A stretch of DNA of 64,000 bases. Source: Nitzschia sp. DOCU1 (lineage: Eukaryota > Bacillariophyta > Bacillariophyceae > Bacillariales > Bacillariaceae). Where the stretch lies: positions 434,001 through 498,000 of the forward strand of contig OX596000.1 in the NCBI GenBank assembly GCA_951394045.1, written 5' to 3'. Positions 12,743 through 23,134 of the stretch are shown here, piece after piece; position 1 is the stretch's first letter; the number at the start of each line of letters is the position of its first letter. The position numbers and the translations under genes are program-made. Under the pieces are notes generated by a model, which was not told the origin of the DNA, made no database searches, and saw only the letters and a program-made list of their open reading frames with translations.

Positions 12743-14254
12743 ATGGACACATTGGAAATGTTTGAGCCTGAAAAGCCTTTGGAGGGTAAGTCTACCATGC
12801 ACCATGATGGCGAATGTTAACGGTACAAAAATTGTCTTACAAGTCTTCGTTTGCAATCTAAAGTTGTTCAAAGGAAAGATTTCGATCAGAACCGTGGAGA
12901 TCTTGAGGAGTGGGACTCCTCGCGAGATGGCTCCCATCCTAGCACGCCGTTGAAGACTGGAAAGAGAAAGACCGATGATGACCGTCAACCGGAGTCGCCC
13001 CCAGAGGTAGAAAGGAAACATGCACCCAATGATTGGCACCGCGAAAAACATTTCGGAACTCATCCTGATCACATGGACACCGACTCGCCCGCATCGTACC
13101 CGAAGCATGTTGTGGTTCATTCAAGTGAGCAGCGCTACCGTGGACATCAAAACTATCATGATGCTGGTTCGAAAGGAAGTGTGTCCACTCCAGTGTTAAC
13201 AAATGAGCATGGCGGTATGCACGGTGGATATGAGCATCCATCTTATCGTCCAAGCAATTATTACCAGGGACATGATGGTGGTCACTACAACCACACTCCT
13301 CCACGCCAGCCTCGAGGGCACTACGATATGGAACCTCCTTCTCACTACGGTCCACCCCCGGGACAATACGAGCAGTCGCGCCCTCGCCGTTGGGCTTGTG
13401 ACTACTGCAACCTAGCGACGTTTGTAAGCTACGAAGAAGCTTGTGCCCACGAGGATGTTTGTGCTCGCCATTACCACGATCGTTACGGTGGTCGCCCACA
13501 CCCTTCGCGTGGACCTGTACCCCAGTACGATCAGCCTCCTCCAGCTCACCATGGAGGCATGGGCGCGTTGTACCATGCTAGCCAGGAAGTCCCTCCTCAG
13601 AGTAGGCACCAGCAAATGTGGGGGCGTGGGCCACCTATGCCTCATCTTCCTCCAGAGCACCACCAGGCGCACTACCCTCCGCCTCACCACCCGCACCATG
13701 ATTACCAGACTCCTCCACGATACCCTGCCTACGGATACGGGGGTCGCGACAGTCACCCTCGGCAACCCTACCAACCATCCCAGAAGCGAATGCTGCTTGC
13801 TATGCCTACGGATGCCGACAGTCTTTCGGACCGCCAGTGCTATGTCCGCTCAGAGATGGTGGAGATCTTTGCAGCTACTGGCAAGGATGTTTCTGCTCGT
13901 CACTCAAAGGGAGCTCAGAAATTGGTCGAAGGACAAGTTGGAATTCGCTGCGTCCACTGCTCTCATTTGCGGCCACGCGATAGAGCGGAGCGAGCTGTGT
14001 GCTACCCTTCATCCATCAGTCGGATCTACCAGACAGTAGCGGATATGCAGCGCTTCCACTTTGAGCAGTGCCGAGAGATCCCACAGGAAACTCGAAAGAT
14101 CTACAAGTCGCTCAAGACGACGAGACCACGAGGTGTTGGCTCCCCCCAAACCTATTGGGTCCAGAGTGCCAAGCTGCTAAATCTGGTAGATACCGAGGGC
14201 GGTATTCGTTTTGCAGGCGAAGTCAAGCATGACGAGACTGAAGAGGTGGCCTAA
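12743..14254 (+). CDS. zinc-finger protein with His/Pro-rich middle and an unnamed conserved C-terminal domain
   Basis: The modelled start is ATG 12743 (MDTLEMFEPEKPLE). A 78-bp intron (12786-12863, GTAAGT...AAG) leads to the long second exon. An alternative 3' site 15 bp later keeps frame. The product is about 477 residues. Residues about 60-180 are charged and His/Pro/Tyr-rich. Near residue 190 a C2H2-like finger reads CDYCNLATF...HEDVCARH, followed by a Pro/His/Gln-rich linker. The C-terminal 150 residues form a compact domain beginning DADSLSDRQCYVRSEMVE. It contains GIRCVHCSHL (CxxC) and later FHFEQC (HxxxC), which could bind one zinc. I associate this domain with many diatom proteins of unknown role, from memory only. 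Nuclear DNA or RNA binding is plausible but not shown. Confidence 0.72.
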
Positions 14255-14929
14255 ACAAACTACAAAAACATTCCGTCAGGGAGAGGGTGTTGCAAAATCA
14301 AGGGATACGCATCGAAAGTTGTTCTTTTTAAAAGTTAAAAGTCGTATAATACAGTCCATTGCTATTTCCTGCTGGAGTACGCTGCTTTCAACTATGGTGG
14401 TGTTGTAATACTACCAAGTTTAAATTTCTCCTTTTGCTCGTTTTACAAGATACCTCGGGTGCTCCGCCTCGCCAAATCTCTTACGTGAGTAAGCGTTGGC
14501 TTTTCCAGTTTGGCCGCAAGAATCAGTTAGCAGGAAAGGTCGTGCAAGCCTTTCGTTTCGATGGGCCACATACGATCCATACGGCCCAAGCCTCGCTGAT
14601 ACCTTTGGCGTTGAGCTCGGCCTTTCAATAGACCATCGGTACTACGACGAGCACAGCAGGACGAGCTTCTAGCTACTACTACTAGATAGTCATCAAGTGG
14701 AGCTGCTGCAGCTGTCAACTACAATTCTTACCACCCTTCGGAGCAGATCAGAAGCAGGTTCATTGTTACTTGCATTATTTGTGTTGACCCAACGCATCGG
14801 TCGTTGGCCTCCAATGCTACTCTATTAGAGACGAAACTTCGCCAGCACCAGTAGCTACCGGTAGTTGGCGGCGGCCGATGGTACTATTGATTCATCCGAC
14901 CGTGATTTCACACCCCTGTCGCCTTTGCT
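14255..14929. other. intergenic region left of the copia insertion
   Basis: No convincing gene. The short frame at 14359-14631 has no recognisable domain. A copy of the 10-bp palindrome CTACCGGTAG lies at 14855-14864, and another copy lies on the far side of the inserted element at 23731. Confidence 0.55.
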
Positions 14930-14934
14930 AAGTA
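14930..14934. repeat. target-site duplication, left copy (AAGTA)
   Basis: AAGTA directly precedes the 5' LTR and is repeated directly after the 3' LTR (23226-23230). Five base pairs is the normal duplication for copia integrase. Confidence 0.95.
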
Positions 14935-15025
14935 TGTGAGGGAGTAGACTAGTAGGACCAATAAGGTCACTCTTAGTGGATACCAGTTACTACGTATACC
15001 ACAACTAGAGTCCACAGCATCTACA
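14935..15025 (+). repeat. 5' LTR (91 bp)
   Basis: Identical base for base to 23135-23225. Starts TG and ends CA. At 91 bp it is very short for a copia LTR (Drosophila copia has about 276 bp and yeast Ty1 about 334 bp). It still has to hold promoter and polyadenylation signals. I see no clear TATA box. Confidence 0.97.
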
Positions 15026-15035
15026 GGTTATGAGC
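15026..15035 (+). other. primer-binding site, probably for a half initiator tRNA-Met
   Basis: GGTTATGAGC follows the LTR with no spacer. Its complement, GCTCATAACC, is the anticodon stem-loop sequence of eukaryotic initiator tRNA-Met (CAU anticodon), not a tRNA 3' end. Drosophila copia begins its primer site with the same GGTTATG and uses a 5' half tRNA cut in the anticodon loop. The match here is 10 nt and stops after GAGC. Confidence 0.7.
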
Positions 15036-15269
15036 AATAACAGCTAACTTTGCCACTCCAGGACAAGTTAGAAACACAATAAAACGACGGAGAGAGACCG
15101 ACAGGGGCATCGAATCGAGAGATCGAAGGACCCAAAGTCATCAAATCCGACAACAACAAGCGATCGAAATTTTGAGCCAGCACTCCCAGTAGGATTTCTA
15201 CGGAGAACTACGGGAGGAGAGCCGAAATAAAAATCCCAGAATTCCGCTGTTCGAAGGAATTAAAAACAA

Positions 15270-17537
15270 ATGAACATGCCTACCCCTACGACTCCGGAGC
15301 AGAAAAAAGGGATGGAGAAAGATGAAGGAAGCATTGCCTCACGAACGCGCAGATCGAAAGCAAACGACGCGTCAGATCAAACGTTCGAACCGTACAGGGG
15401 AACAGAAGCCGATCTCCGCTATTTCCTAGTCTCTTGCGTGGAACAGGCAATAAAGGGAAATAGTATCTATCTATGCCGACCCACCAAAGACATGGAAAAT
15501 CTACTACGAAAAACAGTCTTGAATTTATCAACTGCCCAATTGATGAAGATTGATAAGAGCATACTTTTGGAAAAGGTCAAGCCGGTAATTCGACCTATGG
15601 CAATGAGGCGAACAAAGCCCGGATCAGAAGAACCATACCAATTCATCCGGGGACTACTGAAAGAACAGGGACCTAAGGCTAATAGGCTGAAGAAAAGCCG
15701 AAAGCAGGAACAGAGTCAGTCAAGCCCGCCAGCGAGCCAGTGGAGCCCCCACTCAACTCAACAGGAAAAGAAAAATAGTGGAAAGAAACCTGGCACAGAG
15801 GATTCCCCACTGGACACAAAGAAATATGAGCAACCATCACTCCTCTTTACACTGAAGCCACAATCCGACTCATCCGAGAGCTTCAAGAGCACCCAAGTGC
15901 ATGAAGAAGAGGATACCCCAAAAGCAGCAGGTGGAAATACCCATCTCATGATGGAAGAGATGAGCATGCCCGAAGCACAGCCAAACGATCAGCTCATCAT
16001 CAAAAATGCTCAGGCTATGGAAACCTTCATGGAACAGGGATCAATCACGGATGACTGGATCAGACGAGGAAGCCTATCATCAGGACAGGGTGTAGAAGAG
16101 GTCAAGGAACCACCCTCAGATGAAGAAGGAGACCAACCACCAGTACAGCAAATTGAAGCAAGGCACCTATCACAAGGATCAGCCCATGAATCGGAACGAC
16201 ACTTCAGCCACAACTCATCTGAGGATATGGCACAGTATTGGAACCAAATTCAAAGTACCTTGGAGCGTCTAGATCAAAAGGAGAAATTTCTAGATGATCA
16301 GATTGCACACCTCAATCAACGAGAGGAAACATTGACTATGGCCACACGTCAGGCAGAAGAGGCAATGGAACAGTTAGCAGAACAAATCAACCAAGCATCA
16401 GATATGCAAATTATACTTCACAAGGAAGTAAAAACAGTCCGAGCCATTTACAAAGACTGGGCCAATCGGCTGGGAACCCTTGAAAATATGCGAACTCGCA
16501 CTGCCACTGAAATTATGGCAGCCGAAACCCCAATGATCAAAGAACAAGTGCAACTACTGCTCACAAGAGAACTGGCCAAAGCGGAGGCACAGCTCTCCAA
16601 TCAGTACAAGAAGAAAATTGAAATGATGCGCTCAACAAGTATTGAGGAGTATGGACAATTTGATAACGAAATCAAGACACTTGCTGCACGAGCACTGCAG
16701 ACATTCAAGGATCAAGCAACCACACAGATTGCGACATATAATTCACAACTTTGGCAAGATATTGACAGTGCCCGAGGACATGTTGGTGATGAAACCGTGA
16801 CTATCAGGAAAGAAGTCACAGAACTCCGACAAGAAATCCAAGAAGTACACGGAAATGTCAAAAACAATCAAGTCACAGTGGACCAGGACCATAAAAGAAA
16901 TCTTGAAGGAAGAATTCAGACTCTTGAAGACTTTGACTGGGAAACTTTTGTACAAGAACAAATTGCTAAGGAAATGAAAGAAGTTGACATGGACCGCTTC
17001 ATGAGAGAAAATGTCCCGGAACCGCAGCTGCCAGAAGGAAATTCCCCAGAAGCGAGACAAAACACCAACATGTCCTGCCACAGCACTCAATCAAGCGACT
17101 GTGGCTGTGGCCCGTGGAAAGCGGATATGGAAAAATGGCGAAATGGTGTTGATCTACTCCAAGGCCAGCTATCGATGAACTGTAACGAGGTAAATCAGCG
17201 ATTGGACCGCCATCTTCAGAACTATAAGAACTGGCGTACCACAATTGAAGACAACCTAAGACAGAATCCAACTACACCGCCAACCCGCCGGTTCTACCCA
17301 ATTTGGAAGAACCCACCAGCAACAACGGAACCAGCGCCAGTGACACCTGACCCGGCCGCCCATGCTAGGGCCGAAAACATTCGGCACAACCTACGGAAAT
17401 ATCAGAGCGCAGATGTCCCAGAAATTATTGCTGACGACAATTATGATGAACTGGCAGTAACAACATTCTACGAGTCGTTTCGCACCACTGCTACCCATTA
17501 CAACATTGAGCTGGTGCCGTTGGATGATCTAGCATAA
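15270..17537 (+). CDS. gag: copia element gag-like protein, coiled-coil type
   Basis: 755 residues, from the first ATG after the primer site (a second Met is at residue 3) to TAA 17535-17537. The N-terminus is basic and the middle third is acidic and Gln-rich. Residues about 320-600 are heptad-like with many Glu, Gln and Lys and look like a long coiled coil. The C-terminal segment (FYESFRTTATHYNIELVPL) resembles the start of a copia capsid region, which appears to continue after the stop in the same frame. There is no zinc knuckle in this part. The protein would form the particle shell. The length is unusual for a copia gag. The stop may be a readthrough site or a recent mutation. Confidence 0.75.
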   Translation: MNMPTPTTPEQKKGMEKDEGSIASRTRRSKANDASDQTFEPYRGTEADLRYFLVSCVEQAIKGNSIYLCRPTKDMENLLRKTVLNLSTAQLMKIDKSILLEKVKPVIRPMAMRRTKPGSEEPYQFIRGLLKEQGPKANRLKKSRKQEQSQSSPPASQWSPHSTQQEKKNSGKKPGTEDSPLDTKKYEQPSLLFTLKPQSDSSESFKSTQVHEEEDTPKAAGGNTHLMMEEMSMPEAQPNDQLIIKNAQAMETFMEQGSITDDWIRRGSLSSGQGVEEVKEPPSDEEGDQPPVQQIEARHLSQGSAHESERHFSHNSSEDMAQYWNQIQSTLERLDQKEKFLDDQIAHLNQREETLTMATRQAEEAMEQLAEQINQASDMQIILHKEVKTVRAIYKDWANRLGTLENMRTRTATEIMAAETPMIKEQVQLLLTRELAKAEAQLSNQYKKKIEMMRSTSIEEYGQFDNEIKTLAARALQTFKDQATTQIATYNSQLWQDIDSARGHVGDETVTIRKEVTELRQEIQEVHGNVKNNQVTVDQDHKRNLEGRIQTLEDFDWETFVQEQIAKEMKEVDMDRFMRENVPEPQLPEGNSPEARQNTNMSCHSTQSSDCGCGPWKADMEKWRNGVDLLQGQLSMNCNEVNQRLDRHLQNYKNWRTTIEDNLRQNPTTPPTRRFYPIWKNPPATTEPAPVTPDPAAHARAENIRHNLRKYQSADVPEIIADDNYDELAVTTFYESFRTTATHYNIELVPLDDLA

Positions 17538-18461
17538 GAAGGCACCGTGGAATCTCATGCGCTCCGAGTACTTCCCAATCCTGTACGACGCAGCATCAGT
17601 GAAACGATTTACAACAAGTTACAGTCAATTATCCCACCAGAAGTAAAATCTATGCGAAGCATCATTGACTGTTATGCAATGGAAAGAGACGGATACAAAT
17701 CGCTCTATTCCATCATGCAACAAAACTGTGAAGAACTCAAAATGATTCCAAAACGTCGAGGCCCACAATGGAAACGAGATGAAGATGGATGGCGATACCT
17801 GGGCAAGTTTAAACGCTACTTGCATGAAGAAGAACGTCGTGGAGTAACATGGACAGAATACCAAAAAGCGATCAATATTCTCCAAGGCGCCATGGATCAT
17901 CCACGATATGAGACCAAGGCAACAGCATTTCTTGCAGCACTGCTCACAGCCTCGAGACAAGGTGAAGCGGATTGGGCACCCTTTGAAATGCATCGCCTGA
18001 TGGGAAGTCTCGAAGAACACAATAGTAGGAACAATCCCATTGATCTTACTGAAGACACACTGAAGATCAATCGCTTTGGAAACAGCAATGGCCCACGTGG
18101 ACGAACTCCAAGCCCACGACGCCCGCGACGTGAAATTCAATGTGAAATGTGCCACAATTTTGGTCACAATATTGACCAAGATCCATGCAGAATCGGAGCA
18201 CAGTGCTACCATTGCCTCCAATTCTTAGAATCGCAACCGGAGAAGGCAAAACAAAATGCAAAGGCATATTCCATGATGAATCAAGCACGAACAGTCAAAC
18301 AGATGGAAATGCAACTACCTCACCTGACTCATGTCGAACGAGAACACGTGGTCTACTCTTTGTCAACCGCCATGGCGAGCAACGACATCATCAAGAAGAA
18401 TAAACCACCAAAGGTTGCACAACTACGAGATGACGCCAGTGTTGATGAAGATCAGGAATGA
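17538..18461 (+). CDS. copia gag continuation with CCHC-like zinc knuckle
   Basis: Same frame as the preceding ORF, directly after its TAA. It has no ATG for the first 30-odd codons, so independent initiation is unlikely. Readthrough or a single nonsense mutation explains it better. It encodes about 307 residues: an alpha-helical capsid-like part (LAALLTASRQGEADW) followed by CEMCHNFGH...C and a further CYHC, a nucleocapsid-type zinc-binding region. It ends at TGA 18459-18461, after which the same frame continues into pol. Confidence 0.7.
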   Translation, partial: EGTVESHALRVLPNPVRRSISETIYNKLQSIIPPEVKSMRSIIDCYAMERDGYKSLYSIMQQNCEELKMIPKRRGPQWKRDEDGWRYLGKFKRYLHEEERRGVTWTEYQKAINILQGAMDHPRYETKATAFLAALLTASRQGEADWAPFEMHRLMGSLEEHNSRNNPIDLTEDTLKINRFGNSNGPRGRTPSPRRPRREIQCEMCHNFGHNIDQDPCRIGAQCYHCLQFLESQPEKAKQNAKAYSMMNQARTVKQMEMQLPHLTHVEREHVVYSLSTAMASNDIIKKNKPPKVAQLRDDASVDEDQE

Positions 18462-18560
18462 AGCCAGGCCGGGGAGAAACCTCTGCATTCCACCTGGCCT
18501 CAAGCACATCCCACTGGAAAGGACAACCGCCCGCCAAGACCATCAAAGCCCAAGAAAGAG

Positions 18561-21500
18561 ATGCTATATGACGACGATAACAAGTCTGAAACCGCACCTC
18601 GTGTATATCTTGGACAAAATTCAGGATGGACATCGCACCTGGGACAGTCAGTCAGGCGCATTGAACTCAACGAGATTTGGAGGAAAATGGGATTACTGGA
18701 TGTAATACAAGAATGCAAGGACGATCACAAGGGTACAGTTACAGATATCATCAGCACACGGACAGACATTCCAATTGATCCGCCACCCACAGTTGAGATT
18801 AATACGAATGCACTGATTCCAACGGATGCAATGACCACTGATATTTCACCTTCAGCATACAGAGTGAACAACCACTACTCACGACGTATTGTTCATAAAT
18901 TCTATCTCAGAAAGACCGACATGTCTCATTGCACCCGCGAAGCGGTATGGCGAGCCATACAAGGTGACACAGGCGCAAATTGCACCGCCACGAATGATCG
19001 AACAATCCTTTGGCAATTCCAAGTTCTACGACAGCCAATCCCTATCGCTACATACAACGCCGACACAGCTAATGAACAAACATGCTACGCAACAGGCATG
19101 GGTATTATTAAGCTGATATCGGATGACAATAGCATCCTGGAATGTCGTGCACTATACTGTCCAACTGCAACTGGGACGATATTATCCCCACATCGTATTA
19201 TGATGGACAAGAATGGCATTGAAGAATTCAACCACCGTGGCATGAAGAATGGAAGCGGCAAAATAGAATTTCGTGACAAGGAAGGTCGCTACATAGCAGG
19301 GATCACCATGACATCCAAACGTGATGGGATTTATATGGCTTCCAATCAGATCCTCATCCCAAAAGAAAATAGCACCTGTGGCATGGCAATTGAAACAGAA
19401 GAAGACGAACTCCGACTACATCACCACAAGATGTCAGAGGACACAACACCGCCACCACTCACAGAAGAATGGAATATCAACCAAGCAACCGCACCCACTA
19501 TCAGCGACGCCAAACGCCTCTCGCAAAACCTGTATAACATGGAGCTTTGGCATCAGCGAATGGGTCATGTTGGATGGCGCACATTGCAAAAGACCCGGGA
19601 AATGGTGGATGGAATTCCAACACTACCCTTGCAAGACTCCGGTTTCCACTGTCCATACTGCGACGCATCAAAACAAACGAAAAAGTCAGGTAACAAAACG
19701 GCCAAGAGAGAAACATTTGAACCTGGCACAGCATTCCATATGGACCTTGGCTTTGTATCGGGACCATCCAATCTGGAAGATGTGCTCCACAAGGGCTCCA
19801 CCCCAAAAATGACAACCCAAAAGTCATACGATGGTCATGTAGCATATCTACTCATCGTGGATGCAGCCACCAGATACTCATGGGTATTCCTGCTCAAGGA
19901 CAAACGACCGCCACTTCGGATCATCGAAGCCTTCCTTGAAACCAATGGATGCGCCAAGCAATACCGCAAATGTCAGGAAATCTCAACGTCACCAATTGGA
20001 ACACTCGCTCGATCCCAAGAATTCAAGATTGCCTGTGCCAAATATGGATTCAAGATAAAACAGCGTCACTACGACCATGGCCTTGATCACCCGGTATTCA
20101 CGGTAACCACGGATAATGGAACCGAGCTGTCCGGATCAGAAGAGTTTCGCAGTGTAGTATTTGAACAAGGATATCTCCCACAAACAACGGCCCCAGATGG
20201 ATCTAGCCAATCGGGAAAAGGCGAAAGGCCTCATCGAACCCTCAAGGAACGCACCAGATGTATGCTGTACACAGCAGGACTCGGCACGGAATTTTGGAGC
20301 GACGCCATACTACATGCAAACTGGCTTCAAAACAGGACCTATCATTCAGCGATTGAGGACACTCCCTATCGAGCCTGGACGGGACGAAAGCCAACATTAG
20401 ATGGCCTATTAACTTTCGGCTGCAAGATTACATCAAAGAAAACAGGCAAACGCCCAAGCACCAATGACCCGCATGTCTACGATGGAATATTTCTTGGATA
20501 CCGAGCAACGATGGACAATATAGTATTTTGGAATACAAAGTCAAAACAAAAAATGACTACCAGACACTACACAGTTGATGAACTGGAATATGGACGACAT
20601 CCCGAGGACCGCAGCCCCGCATCGAAATTTCTATTGGAGAAGAAAACTGGCACTGCACACGAAGAACGCAGAAGTGACATATTGCACGATCAAACAGTTC
20701 AACTCGACCCAGACAAAGTCCTCATTCTAGGTGACGAAACTACCGCTGCCGCAGCCACATTCCAAGTTAACAGTATCAAACGCCCTACAACGGCAGAACT
20801 GCACCGTCAACTTCGCCTTCTGGATTTCAGCACTGACCTCTTTGGCCCAGCAATCATTGAGGAAATCCCCCTGCATACTGCACACACAACACTAGGACTC
20901 ATTGTTCGCCCACACCCTGATCTCAACAACACTGTTCTATTCGAACGGTGTAAACCTGGTACCATGGCCCATAAAAACATCAGAAGATGGCGAAGTCGAC
21001 TCAAAGGTGCTCTAGTCAAGAGTGTGGGGGGATACTCCATTCAAACCCCACAGGACATTCAACGAATCTTGGCCGAACACAGGCGAAAGAAGGCCACAAC
21101 AATCGCCATTGAATTTTCTCTTCCACAGTGGAGCGGAACGAATGGTGAAGGTCTCCCTATGCTACACTTTGACCAATTGAATGTCATTGCTCACCATCTA
21201 CATGCCATTGAAACTGGGGAAGATCTCTGGAAGGACAAAACCAGATGGCCGGACATCACGGATGAAATGCTAGATTCATGTATCCAGAAAGGCATCGCAG
21301 TTCCGAAGCTCACACGGAGGAAGCTCAAGCTTCAAGAGGATTGGTTAGATTTTCAGCGCTCGGAATGGTCACAACTGGACAAATATGAAAAACAAGGAAT
21401 GTTCGGAGAACCTTGTACACGACCCCAGGGCGTCACAACGCTACCATGGGTATGGACATACTTGTACAAGCCGGACCCCATCACCTTTGAACCAAAAGCT

Positions 21501-23114
21501 AAAGCACGTGGAACATGCAACGGTGGCCCCCGCTATGGAAAGGTTGTCACGCTTGCCGAAACATTTGCGGCTTGTCTAGAACAACCCGCACACCGTCTTG
21601 CATGGGCACTTACCGCAGCATGCAATCACATCGCACTTGGATGTGATGTTGCCAACGCCTTTGCTGAAGCGGATGCACCAGAAGAGCCATTCTACATGGA
21701 AGTGGACGACCAATTCAATACATGGTGGACGCAACATCTGGGAAAACCACCCATCCCACAAGGCTACGTGATCCCGATATTGAAAAATCTTCAGGGGCAT
21801 CCTGAAGCCCCGCGCCTGTGGTCAAAGCACATCAATGATATCATCCAGAATAAATTGCATTTTGCATCCACGACCCACGAACCGTGTCTCTACCACAAAC
21901 GCGTAACTTCGCCCGACACCACAGCTCAAGATGATGCAGACACTCTCATATTTGTACTGCGACAGGTTGATGACTTCATGATATCCGCCCCAACAAAGAT
22001 TGCGGCAGATCAAGTTCGACAACACATTCAACAACATATGACGAACACTCTGAATGACTTGGGAGTTATCCAACGCTTCAATGGTGTGGACATCCGTCAA
22101 ACCAAGCACTACGTGAAACTGCATTGTGAATCGTATATTGACAAGATTGTCTCACATCATGGCTGGATGCAGGACAAAGCAGCAAACAACCCGATTCCAA
22201 TGCGAACAGACACTGCTTACCAATCAGAACTTGAGACCACTGAAGGACCGACAGACCCCACTGAGCAAAAAGCACTGGAGGACAGCATGGGTTTTAGCTA
22301 TCGACAAGCAATCGGTGAACTGATCTTTGCTCTGACCATCTGCAGACTTGATATCTCAGCTGCAGTCATCAAACTGAGTCAATACTCGGAGGCACCGGCA
22401 CGATGTCACTACCAAGCAGTACGCCATGTTTTTGCATATCTTCATGCCACCAAGACAGAGGGGATTTATTACTGGAGACCGGAACCACATGATGCCCTGC
22501 CCGATGAACCACTCCCAACTCATACTACAATTGAGACGATCCTGGCGCAATTCAAACAAGCCCCAGATGCTCTTTCCCTACTCGGGGCATCTGACTCTAC
22601 TTGGGGGAACGATCGGAAACATCGCCGTTCAACAAGCGGCATTGTTTTCATGCTGGCTGGAGGTGCCATATATTACCGTACCCGAATACAACCAACAATC
22701 GCCCTGAGTTCGACAGAAGCGGAACTAGCGGCAATGGCAGATGCTGGAAAAGCAGCATTATATTTACGCTCAATCCTGGAGGAACTCGGCATCGAGCAAA
22801 CAGAGCCAACACCAATCTCAGTGGACAATCGTGGCGCAAGACAATTTACAAATGCCCAACAACCTACGAGGCGCACACGACACATTGAGATGAAAGAACT
22901 TGTCATTCAACAATGGACTGATGAAGAACAAATCACATTTGACGAAGTCAGCACTCAATTCAACCCAAGTGACTCCCTCAGCAAAGCCCTCGGTCGCGTC
23001 AAATTCTACGAGCAAAATGATATCCTTATGGGACGACGACGACCCCAATTCACCACGACAAAAACCACGGTAAACACTCTCCACTTCAAGAATCCACGAG
23101 AATACATGATCTAG
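18561..23114 (+). CDS. pol: copia Pol: protease, integrase, reverse transcriptase, RNase H
   Basis: 1,517 residues from the first ATG after TGA 18459. The 33 codons between the stop and this ATG are open in the same frame. Domains in order: aspartic protease (GDTGANCTA, about residue 135); GAG-preintegrase finger (LWHQRMGH then CPYCDASK, about 330-370); integrase catalytic core with its Asp-Asp-Glu triad (LIVDAATR, TTDNGTE, GKGERPHRT); and reverse transcriptase (GCDVANAFAEA and the RQVDDFMIS box). The RNase H follows (GASDSTWG, ALSSTEAELAA, SVDNRGAR, RHIEMKEL). All catalytic motifs are present, so the enzymes look functional. The frame is open throughout, consistent with identical LTRs. Confidence 0.93.
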   Translation: MLYDDDNKSETAPRVYLGQNSGWTSHLGQSVRRIELNEIWRKMGLLDVIQECKDDHKGTVTDIISTRTDIPIDPPPTVEINTNALIPTDAMTTDISPSAYRVNNHYSRRIVHKFYLRKTDMSHCTREAVWRAIQGDTGANCTATNDRTILWQFQVLRQPIPIATYNADTANEQTCYATGMGIIKLISDDNSILECRALYCPTATGTILSPHRIMMDKNGIEEFNHRGMKNGSGKIEFRDKEGRYIAGITMTSKRDGIYMASNQILIPKENSTCGMAIETEEDELRLHHHKMSEDTTPPPLTEEWNINQATAPTISDAKRLSQNLYNMELWHQRMGHVGWRTLQKTREMVDGIPTLPLQDSGFHCPYCDASKQTKKSGNKTAKRETFEPGTAFHMDLGFVSGPSNLEDVLHKGSTPKMTTQKSYDGHVAYLLIVDAATRYSWVFLLKDKRPPLRIIEAFLETNGCAKQYRKCQEISTSPIGTLARSQEFKIACAKYGFKIKQRHYDHGLDHPVFTVTTDNGTELSGSEEFRSVVFEQGYLPQTTAPDGSSQSGKGERPHRTLKERTRCMLYTAGLGTEFWSDAILHANWLQNRTYHSAIEDTPYRAWTGRKPTLDGLLTFGCKITSKKTGKRPSTNDPHVYDGIFLGYRATMDNIVFWNTKSKQKMTTRHYTVDELEYGRHPEDRSPASKFLLEKKTGTAHEERRSDILHDQTVQLDPDKVLILGDETTAAAATFQVNSIKRPTTAELHRQLRLLDFSTDLFGPAIIEEIPLHTAHTTLGLIVRPHPDLNNTVLFERCKPGTMAHKNIRRWRSRLKGALVKSVGGYSIQTPQDIQRILAEHRRKKATTIAIEFSLPQWSGTNGEGLPMLHFDQLNVIAHHLHAIETGEDLWKDKTRWPDITDEMLDSCIQKGIAVPKLTRRKLKLQEDWLDFQRSEWSQLDKYEKQGMFGEPCTRPQGVTTLPWVWTYLYKPDPITFEPKAKARGTCNGGPRYGKVVTLAETFAACLEQPAHRLAWALTAACNHIALGCDVANAFAEADAPEEPFYMEVDDQFNTWWTQHLGKPPIPQGYVIPILKNLQGHPEAPRLWSKHINDIIQNKLHFASTTHEPCLYHKRVTSPDTTAQDDADTLIFVLRQVDDFMISAPTKIAADQVRQHIQQHMTNTLNDLGVIQRFNGVDIRQTKHYVKLHCESYIDKIVSHHGWMQDKAANNPIPMRTDTAYQSELETTEGPTDPTEQKALEDSMGFSYRQAIGELIFALTICRLDISAAVIKLSQYSEAPARCHYQAVRHVFAYLHATKTEGIYYWRPEPHDALPDEPLPTHTTIETILAQFKQAPDALSLLGASDSTWGNDRKHRRSTSGIVFMLAGGAIYYRTRIQPTIALSSTEAELAAMADAGKAALYLRSILEELGIEQTEPTPISVDNRGARQFTNAQQPTRRTRHIEMKELVIQQWTDEEQITFDEVSTQFNPSDSLSKALGRVKFYEQNDILMGRRRPQFTTTKTTVNTLHFKNPREYMI

Positions 23115-23122
23115 ATTCTAGA

Positions 23123-23134
23123 AGTGTGGGGGGA
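23123..23134 (+). other. polypurine tract
   Basis: The G-rich AGTGTGGGGGGA immediately upstream of the 3' LTR is the expected plus-strand primer. Confidence 0.75.
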
